This document shows, piece after piece, positions 31,542 through 39,691 of a stretch of DNA of 39,691 nt. This DNA is from Nemertoderma westbladi (lineage: Eukaryota; Xenacoelomorpha; Nemertodermatida; Nemertodermatidae). Under the pieces are notes generated by a model. That model saw only the letters and a list, made by a program, of their open reading frames with translations, did not search any database and had not been told where the DNA came from. Position 1 is the first letter of the stretch. Every line of letters starts with the position of its first letter. The translations under genes were made by a program, and so were the position numbers. The stretch covers positions 64,001-103,691 of the forward strand of contig JAUCBJ010003734.1 in the NCBI GenBank assembly GCA_032718475.1. The letters are read 5' to 3'.

Positions 31542-33270
31542 ATGGCTGACACAAAGCAAAATCTGTCAGATAGTCTCCTAGAAATGACAATCTGTGATTT
31601 AGATAGGAGAGCGGAACGTGTGAGACCAAAGTTCAAGTCCCCTCCTACTGTAAGAAAGGTCATCCCTGCAGTAGTAGTATCCGACCCTAGGCTAGTCAAA
31701 TACCGTAGGTCTATCATAGGCACTCGGGCTCAAGTCAAGTGGGACCAAGAGACAGCTGTTAAACAACAGCAACACCCGAGCCGAGAACTTATTTCTCAGC
31801 GGCCCGATAGCTCCAGTAGTTCAGATACTGTAGAGTTGACACCCGAGTGCGGAGGAAAGATGGCAGATGCAGTTTATTCGGATCCACTTCTCATTCTTCC
31901 TGAAGCCGTACTCACTAGAGTATTGATTGCGGTGGAGGAACATCAAATTGATTGGGCTAGAAGTAAGCGATCGACCAAGGACAGTTATGCGGGATACACG
32001 AAGGAGGAACTGAAGTCTATTGTAGAGACGCAATGGAACTTCCCCGGACCCGGACTCCCGTTTAACTTATCGGAAGCTGCCTGGGAGGACTTATAAAGGA
32101 TGGGAGTGGTAAGGGACACTAGAGATCCAACTGTGTGGAAGAGGTCGGCAGCAGGATATGTACAGGGATTCTTCAGCACTTTGGAGTGATTAGAGGAACA
32201 ACTGTTTCAACAACCCCAAGGACCTCAAGAGCAGGGAGAGCTGCTATATCAAGTTCGAGAACGTATCCTAAGAATCAGACTAATCCTATCGGCCTTTGAG
32301 GAAGCTTCGAAAAGAAGCCAAGACACGTCGTTGCAAGTTGCCGTAAAGACTTGGTTCCAGCGGGTGGGTCTCAAAGTTCAAGGAACGGCCCAGTGGAAAA
32401 TTCAGCTGGCCGAGCGCTCAACCCACGGAGAATCAACAGACGCTACCTTTTCTCAAGTGGAAAGTGAAGCGACATTGGATAAACCTCAGAAGAAGGATGC
32501 TATTGACATCTATCTGTCGGACTATCAACGATTTCTAGGTGACGAAGAGTTGAGGAGACGGCTAGACAATTAGATTGGCTAGGTAAGTCTCATGAATATC
32601 AGAGTTCTATGGTTATTGGAGCCGTAGCATCTACTTTGCCAAAGGGTGGAGTAGGTACACGCTGGGACAAGAAAGTGTTATATATGATGGAACAACAACG
32701 AAGAGACCCTACCATGGCTGATCTCATGTCATTCTTAGATGGAGAGGTAAAATTACAGCTCCTAAAGCAGTCCAGAGAGAAGACACCGGAAAATAAGGTA
32801 AGTGAGAAATCCGTTTCTAGGAGAAAGGTAACACCAGTGTGTTATACAGACGACGGCGAAAGCCAGGCTTCTCAAGAGGAGGACAGCGGGAAAGACACTG
32901 AAAGATCTTACTATGTCAACAAAGCGCCTAAAGACGTAAGTAAATTTAAGTCTCGAACCAGTGACAGGAGAGAACATGTAACAAAAACTCCTCCTACGTC
33001 TCCTAAGAGAGTTCATGGAAGAAAGCCCGAGGAAAAAACGAGTGTGCACAACACTACCCAAGGAAAGTAAGTAACATCAAACCAAAATGTGCGTTGTGCG
33101 ATGGGCCCCACCGTTTAAGTGTGTGTGAGGAATTCTTAAAGAAATCCCTAAAAGATAGACGCGAAGTCATGTGGGATAAGCGGTTGTGTTATAATGCGGT
33201 TGTATAACACCAACGGCGAACCTGTTACTCCGACGCAAGGTGTGCGAAGTGCGGCGCGAAACATCATATC
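31542..33270 (+). pseudogene. Gag region of the second BEL/Pao element, broken
   Basis: The start is ATG at 31542 with good context. One frame runs to 32573 but is cut by TAA at 32094-32096 and TGA at 32187-32189. The frame then shifts near 32573 and is open to 33070, and shifts again near 33066. Cys/His boxes follow: C-x2-C-x3-H-x4-C at about 33091-33129, a damaged knuckle with a stop at about 33187-33225, and C-x2-C-x3-H-H at about 33241-33270. The arrangement matches BEL/Pao gag followed by nucleocapsid. It holds four sense GGTAAG hexamers. Confidence 0.75.
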
Positions 33271-36200
33271 TTGTTGCACACCGAATTCGAAAGAAACAAC
33301 CCGAGTCAGGTAAGTGAGTCCGAACTACATGTCCAATTCAGTGATGTGAACGACACTGACCACAGTTCTGAGATGGAAGGATTCTACACGGATGAATTCT
33401 CCAACGAAAACGAATCCTGTTATCTAATAAACACCGCAGTGTATCGAGCACTTACGTATGAGACTGAAACTGATAGTGAGCTCCCCCTAACTATTCCTGA
33501 CCGACAACCATCTTGGAAAGCGCCAACTTCCAACGTAGGAATCCGAGAATTTCCCGTAGTGCAGTTGAGAGTCCACGGGTTAAAAAAGAGCTATATAGTG
33601 AACACCCTCCTTGACTCCGGGCGCACAGGAACATTCATCGACAAAGAACTAGCCGAAGACATCTTTGCTGGACAACCCAAGTTCCAAACTAAGTTGAACC
33701 TTTCAGGAATTATGCAGGTTTGGAAATCTACAGTAGCTACAGACTACTATGTAGACGCGTTGTCCACCCCCCAGGATGAACTAGGAGAACACAGTATAAG
33801 GTCAGTGAAAATGGTGGCGATAAAGAACTTCGCTACCAGCCAAGTGGAACCTTATAACTGGGATGAAGACGATTTCACCCAGCAGCATGAGATACCTAGA
33901 TTCAACACCGACTACCCAGGGGTACAAATACTCATCGGCCAAAATGCGCATGAGGTGCTTGAGACATTAGAGAAACGGCCTGCTCAACCGCAACCACTGC
34001 AAACCTATGCGGGAAGAACTAGAGTAGGTTGGTACTTTACTGGACCTTCCCGTAGAACTCTCATGGAAAGGCTACCTAAAGAACAAGTCTACCAGGTGAG
34101 TGAATGGGAAGAGGAAATCAGTGAGGGAGACGACACACCTGAGGGAACACCATACTCCTCAGATAATGACGATATTCATCAACTATTCGACGAGGAGAAT
34201 ACCATCGACCTCCTTACGGAAAATGAAACTTGGCAAAACCAAGTGAACCTGTGTCACCTCATCCATCCAGCGGGACAAGTCGATTACAATGACGAACTGA
34301 ATGAAGTTATAGATCGTTACAACGCGAAGACTCGCGATGAACATGCCGTACGATTCTTTACTCAAGAGGCTGTAGAGCCCAATTCATACGATAAGGCCCT
34401 ATCGGTAGAAGAGGAAAGAGCCAAGCAGATACAGGAAACGACTACACGTTTTCTTAAAGATCAAGGTAGGTATGAGATTGGTCTGCCTTTCCGACGGCGA
34501 GAACCCAATTTTATAAACAACCAACCCTTGGCGGAGAAGAGAATTGCGCAACTACATCGACGCCTTACGGCAAATGCTTCAGCTAAGGAGATGTACAAGA
34601 CCCAGTTGAAGAAATTCATTGACAAGGGATATGCGGAGCGAGTACCGGAAGAAACACCCATAACTGAGAGAACGTACTATTTAACACATCATTACGTTCC
34701 CAAACCTGGTAAACCCAACGAAGTCCGGGTAGTATTTGACGGCTCTGCCCTCTACATGGGCCAATCCCTTAACTCCGAGTTGTTGCCGGGACCCAACGTA
34801 CTCCAATTCTTGTTGGGAATACTCTTAAGATTACGACAATATTCGATCGCTTTCGCCTCTGATATAGAAGGCATGTTCTTACAAGTTAAGGCGCTGGATA
34901 GGGACTGGGACAGCCTACGATTTCTGTGGTGGCCTGAAGGAGACCTCAACCAGAAACCGGTGGAGTACTGGATGACCATCCAGGCTTTTGGGATCATCTC
35001 GAGCCCTTCAAACGCCTGCTCAGTAGTGTGCACCACTGCTGATGACAACTGGGATGCCTTCGCCAAAGAGGTTATCGACAACATCAAACGGGATATATAC
35101 ATGGACGACAATTTAAAGTCCCTCCCATCGGTGGAAGAAGCCATTGATGTCGCCAAAGGAACGGTAGAGTGCTTGAAAAGAGGTGGATTTCGATTAACTA
35201 AATTCACCAGTAACTCCCGTGAATTTCTGGAATCGATCCCGGTAGAAGACCGAGGAGTTAAAGATCTAGACCTTATCAAGGACTATCTTCCAGAAACCAA
35301 GGCGCTTGGTTTGAAATGGGACACGGAGAGAGATATCCTGTTTTTCCAGCTAAAACAGCGAGATAATCCAATTCGAACTAAACAGATTTGTCTAAGTATC
35401 CTGAGCACTTATTTCGATCCATTGGGATTTATTAGCCCAGTCATATTGATTGCTCGGAGTTTAGTACAACAAATGTGGCTTGAAAACCACTCGTGGGACG
35501 ATCCACTTAAGGGAGAACTATTAAAGAAGTGGATGAAATGGGAAGATTCTCTACCATCCATCGAGAATTTTACGATTTCCCGTTCTTATTTTGGTCACGT
35601 TCTCCCCACGTATTCCTATCAACTCCATGTGTTTGGAGACGCCAGCGACATGGGAATAGGTATAGTAGCCTACCTGAGGGTTGAAACTCCGGATGGAATT
35701 AAGGTCGCCTTGGTTACCTCTAAGGCCTTGATAAACAACAAGTTGAAAGTTCCTCGAGCGGAGTTAAAAGCGGCTCTATACGCTACAGCCATCGGCCGGA
35801 ATGTAACAGAACAGATCGACTATCCACTGGAGAAAACTGTCTATTGGACCGATGCTTTACTCGTGTTGGAGTATATAACCAATGAAGTCTGTCAGTTCAG
35901 CGTCTTCGTTACCAACAGAGTAGCCATTATACTTAGTCGCACGAAGATAGATCAATGGAGACATTGCCCTGGGACAATTAATCCAGCCGACATCGCCTCC
36001 AGGGGAGCAACTCCACAAGAACTGATAAATACTCCAGACTGGTTAGGTGGACCCGACGTCCTAAGCAAGGAAGAGGATGAATGGCCTCCTCATCTTACCA
36101 CAGCGGAGATTAGACAAGCTAAGGGAGCGGAGAAAGTCAAACCTAAAACCCGGGCAAAATCGAAGTTATTTAAACCCATGATAGATCTGTCTGTACTACA

Positions 36201-37980
36201 CATTTCCGGTGACGATGCTTTGGATCCAAAATCCCCCGCCACAAATAAGTCTGTTTTGGAAATCAGAGAGAGAGATTGGAAATCTGGAACACCAGATGTC
36301 TCGCAGGGACTCTCACCCCTCCTGCAGAGAGCGATACATCACTATAGCTCCTGGAATCGGCTTTGTAAGGCCGTTGCTTATTTAAAGCGATGTTTTCATC
36401 ATCACTACTCCAGGACGAAGATCGCTAGTGATACCGCTCCACTGACATCTGCGCAGGTCTATGTTGTTAAAGATATTCCCAAATACAAGATATCAGACAG
36501 ATTTCTGAAGGAGAGGATCAGTTACCAGGAGCATGAAGAAACCAATAAGCAGATACTGAGACTCCTGCAATGCTATGAGGATTCTGATAAGTATTTCCTG
36601 TTGTTGAGAAATCCACAGATGCGCTTAAGGGATCGTTTCTCTAGCACAATGATAGATGGGTTAATACGCGTTGGAGGAAGACTAACTAATGCTCCATTAT
36701 CCTTTGACACTAAGTTTCCCATACTCATTAGAAATCTTGAAATACAAATCAAGATGATTGTAGATGTTCACAGTAAACTTTATCATGCTGGTAGAGAACG
36801 AGTTCTTAGCGAAATTCGAACTCGCTATTATTTTTATAAACCCCGTAGAGCTCTGAACTAAGTTCTTAGGAACTGCATACCCTGTAGGAAAGCATTCAGT
36901 AGGCCTTTAACACAGCGAGAGGCAGAATTACCTAGGGAACGAGTAAGCTTCTATGAACCACCCTTCACAAATGCCGGTGTGGATTTATTTGGCCCTATTG
37001 AAGTATATCGTGCTAGGACTATAGTCAAGAGATGGTGTGTCATCTTTGTCTATATGACTTGTAGAGCTATCCATCTTGATATGGTGAACGATCTATCTAC
37101 CAACAGCTTCATACTGAGCTTATGCCGACAGATCGCTCGCTTTGGAACTAGTAACACGATGAGATCTGATAAGGGAACGAACTTCATTGGTGCCAACAAT
37201 GAAATCAAGGCTTACGTCAAGGATTGGAACCAAAGACAGGTAGACGATCAGCTAAGGGTAACAGCTTCTAGCTGGACCTTCAACGCCGCCAACGCCCCTT
37301 GGTGGGGAGGAAGTTGGGAGAGATTAATCAGGAGCGTGAAGACCGCATTTCACTTTATAGTGCCGTGCCGCGCGTATCTCACCGACGAACTTTTGCGGAC
37401 GTTAATGGAGGAAATCGCCGCCTATCTCAACGAGAGACCGCTTATGCCAGTCTCATCGAGTCCCGATTCTGTGGAAGCGCTAACACCCGCGCCCTTCCTA
37501 CTGAAGAAACCTGTAGCCATGCTCCCACGATCGGAAATCACGGACGGAGACGAATACTGCCGGCAAACTTGGCAACTTATGCAGTTGTTATCCCGTCGTT
37601 TCGCTGACCATTTCGAAAAACATTATCTGCCTACGCTACAACTTCGAACTAAGTGGTTTGCGCAGCAAGAAAACGTCAGCGCCGGAGACATGGTCCTTAT
37701 TGTGGAATCAGATCTTCCACGTAAGCGGTGGCAGACAGGTCGTATCATCGAGACTCATATCTCAGATGATGGTTTGGTGCGATCGGTAGAACTCGTCGTC
37801 ATGCGACGTAACTTTAAGAAACCTGGAATTGTGTTCGAAACACAACAACTCAATCGCCCAGTTGGTCGTTTATGTTTACTAGAAAGAGACAGAGAACTCT
37901 CCGGAAACTATGGAAGGCAAGATACTCTTCCCGCGACCACCTCCCTAATCCAACCAACATCCAGGGACTCCCCAACGTAA
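33271..37980 (+). pseudogene. Pol region of the second BEL/Pao element, one internal stop
   Basis: Residues are numbered from 33271, an arbitrary open-frame point downstream of the gag zinc boxes. The retropepsin has LLDSG at D115. Reverse transcriptase (about 460-625) has Y610-M-D-D613. RNase H shows D790 (FGDAS), E831 (PRAEL) and D861 (WTDA). The integrase zinc site has its two His before, and its two Cys (NCIPC) after, an in-frame TAA at 36859-36861. The frame then continues unbroken through the catalytic Asp at 36982, SDKGTNF and GGSWERL, and a DUF5641-like end, to the TAA at 37978-37980. Apart from that stop the reading frame and catalytic residues are well kept. A stop at this point would separate the integrase core; readthrough is possible but decay is simpler. 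Confidence 0.85.
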
Positions 37981-39691
37981 CAGCGTCTGGAGTGGGTGTG
38001 TGACTATATTATTTTATATATTTTTATTATTTTATATTTATGTATGTGATATTATGTACTTTTATTATAATCGTTTTCTTTAATTTTATTTAGTAGAATG
38101 TTATTTAGCGATTATCTAGTAGATTAGTGCAATATATTAGTCTTATTACTTAATTACTTATATTATATATATTTAGTGCGACGGCGAGAAATAATTCTTT
38201 TTCTCTTTCCTTACTGTCCGTATCATATTATAAATACGTGACTACAGTAAGATGAAATATCCGTACTTATTAAAGTACAATAAAGCTCCTACTATACTCA
38301 AGTATTATTGGTAAGTAGAGTATTAGGAATGCAAAGTTCAGATCCTCGTGTCTCGGCTAAACCAAGCTCTGGGTAGACCTTGGAAACGACTTGCCTCTTC
38401 ACACTGACATTGCTTCGTGCGATATTGCTCTCATACCGTATATTAAATAATACATATAGTAGCGTGATGTCCCTTTAACAGTAGCGTATAACGCAAAATA
38501 AATCTGTTAAACCCTTTGACCATCTGTAATTCTAGTCGATTAAGATATCGCGGCACCCACCGATATACTTGAAAGACAAATTCTAGAATCAGTGGTTAAC
38601 GTCCCCAGACAAGTTCTGGAATAAATCGGTGCCCATCTCAAATATTAATTAATTAATATTTGCAAAATCTAATAAATCAAAATCTGTAAAATTCAGATCC
38701 TTCAATAATTCTAGTCAATTAAGATATCGTAGTATTTACCGATATTCTTAAAAAGACAATTGTCATAGAATTAAGGATCTTGTGTCCCCAGACATTTTCT
38801 GGAATCCAAATATGTCCATTTAATTATCAAATAATAAAATTTCAGGGAATTAATTTAAATTCATGCCTTTTAATGAATTTAATAAATTGCCATTTTTACG
38901 CAATTTATAAAGTTCCCAAAATTCCATTAATTAATAGACCAAGGGAGCGGAGATTTATCTTAGCATGCGTATGAGTGTGTGAAAGTCTCCCAAACATAGT
39001 CAATAGCCGATAAAATTCATAAAGTCATGTATAAAACAGAACATTGACTATTAAAGAATTACTATTAAATAACATCCCAGATCTGTATGCATTGGAATCA
39101 CCCTAATTCTACCGCTAGCTTTGCATAATGTCACCATAGCAACAACCACGCTAGAATTAGAATTGAGTTAAAAGAACAATAGAAAGCTTGTCCCATTGAA
39201 TAGCATAGGGAATAAATAGTGCACTGCTAGTATCCAAGGATACATAATAATACAGTGACATTCTGGAAGGCATTGACTAACGGACAAATGGCCCGAATGT
39301 GTGTAATTTGTGACAAGTTGTGTGTGGTATTTGTGAGTTTATAGGTGAATGTTACTGCTAAGGTGTGTTTACAGTAGCCAGTCGCAATCGTAAAGTAACC
39401 TAACTCTCCAAGGAATACCTGAAGTACATCTAAGCCTTTGGGACGGACAGTTGAGTGACTTGTGCCGGTTGTCGTTGTCGTTGTGCGGCTACGTCGTTGG
39501 CGAAAGTACAGCGGCTACGACACATCGGCGCTGAGGATCTCGTACTGTCCGGGGTTGATTGGGGTAGGCAGCGACGCCCGCTCGCCTAAATATAAACTCA
39601 TTATAATGTGGATAAACTCATATATAGCAGATATGACGGAGTTGATAGAAGATGGTCTTGTCATCCTATCGATTTACACAATACGGACTAT
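37981..39691. other. No gene seen; AT-rich flank of the second element
   Basis: Very AT-rich for the first 300 bases, possibly the start of a 3' LTR. A 64-aa open frame at 38780-38974 has no coding support. Nothing is recognisable in 38830-39691. Confidence 0.5.
38526..38822. repeat. Diverged tandem duplication, period about 179 bp
   Basis: 38526-38640 and 38705-38822 share TAATTCTAGTC-ATTAAGATATCG, CCGATAT-CTT, AAAGACAA and the ending CCCCAGACA-TTCTGGAAT. TCCCCAGAC...TTCTGGAAT also has weak dyad symmetry (CCAGA/TCTGG). The role is unknown. Confidence 0.65.

Larger units (their letters stand above)
31542..37980 (+). mobile_element. Second BEL/Pao element, degraded, LTRs not found
   Basis: Gag, protease, reverse transcriptase, RNase H and integrase lie in order on the plus strand, with several breaks. 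It is a different family from the 2214-20994 element: the proteins are related but far diverged, the gag extension is absent, and it lacks ORF3 and the recurrent hairpin. A purine-rich GGAGTGGG followed by TGTGTGAC at about 37990-38003 may mark the start of a 3' LTR. I found no matching 5' LTR upstream. Confidence 0.85.

Noticed and set aside
33713-33723. TGCAGGTTTGG in the second BEL element, matching loop plus right stem of the recurrent hairpin.
   Set aside because: The left stem half is absent, so no hairpin can form; likely chance.
37990-39691. 3' LTR of the second BEL element.
   Set aside because: A plausible polypurine tract and TG start exist, but I found no matching copy upstream of 31542, so the LTR cannot be bounded.
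1-39691. tRNA, rRNA or other structural RNA genes.
   Set aside because: I saw no cloverleaf with conserved promoter boxes and no rRNA-like sequence, though a covariance search would be needed to exclude them.

Overview
This is repeat-dense nuclear DNA from an invertebrate animal. No host gene is visible. The animal assignment rests on two BEL/Pao retrotransposons (a clade known from metazoans) and a CR1/L2-like non-LTR ORF1 remnant; I cannot name the species.

Region 1 (1-23130) is one nested structure. A complete, apparently young BEL/Pao element lies on the minus strand at 2214-20994, about 18.8 kb. It has TG...CA LTRs of 2173 and 1780 bp that are nearly identical apart from a 392-bp deletion, and a 5-bp target duplication, TACAT. 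In sense order it holds a 1.2-kb leader, an unbroken 2793-aa gag-pol, and a second long ORF of 1231 aa in the place where retroviruses keep env. This 'ORF3' is not envelope-like: I read a DEDD-type 3'-5' exonuclease-like domain followed by three CCHC zinc knuckles. The insertion sits in the 3' UTR of an older plus-strand copy of the same family, whose two halves (1-2213 and 20995-about 23130) rejoin cleanly across the duplicated TACAT. The older ORF3 copy is broken by a stop and a frameshift.

The most unusual signal is a short hairpin, CCAAACC-YGYR-GGTTTGG. It recurs eight times along the young element, in gag, pol, the intergenic gap, ORF3 and the 3' UTR, and twice at matching places in the older copy. 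It is read in all three codon frames and has compensated stem changes and a G.U pair, so it looks like a nucleic-acid element rather than a protein motif. Gag-pol also carries 21 sense-strand GGTAAG splice-donor-like hexamers against one antisense. Just past the ORF3 stop lies a putative pseudoknot conserved in both copies.

Region 2 (23131-31540) holds a decayed non-LTR ORF1 (minus), a pair of direct repeats, a poly-C tract, a small inverted minisatellite, and two long arrays of one roughly 35-bp satellite in opposite orientations (26270-27875 and 30361-31197) around 2.5 kb without genes.

Region 3 (31542-37980) is a second, unrelated BEL/Pao element on the plus strand. Its gag is broken by stops and frameshifts; its pol is long and interrupted by one stop inside the integrase zinc-binding region. 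I found no LTR pair for it. The right end (37981-39691) shows no gene, only a diverged tandem duplication.
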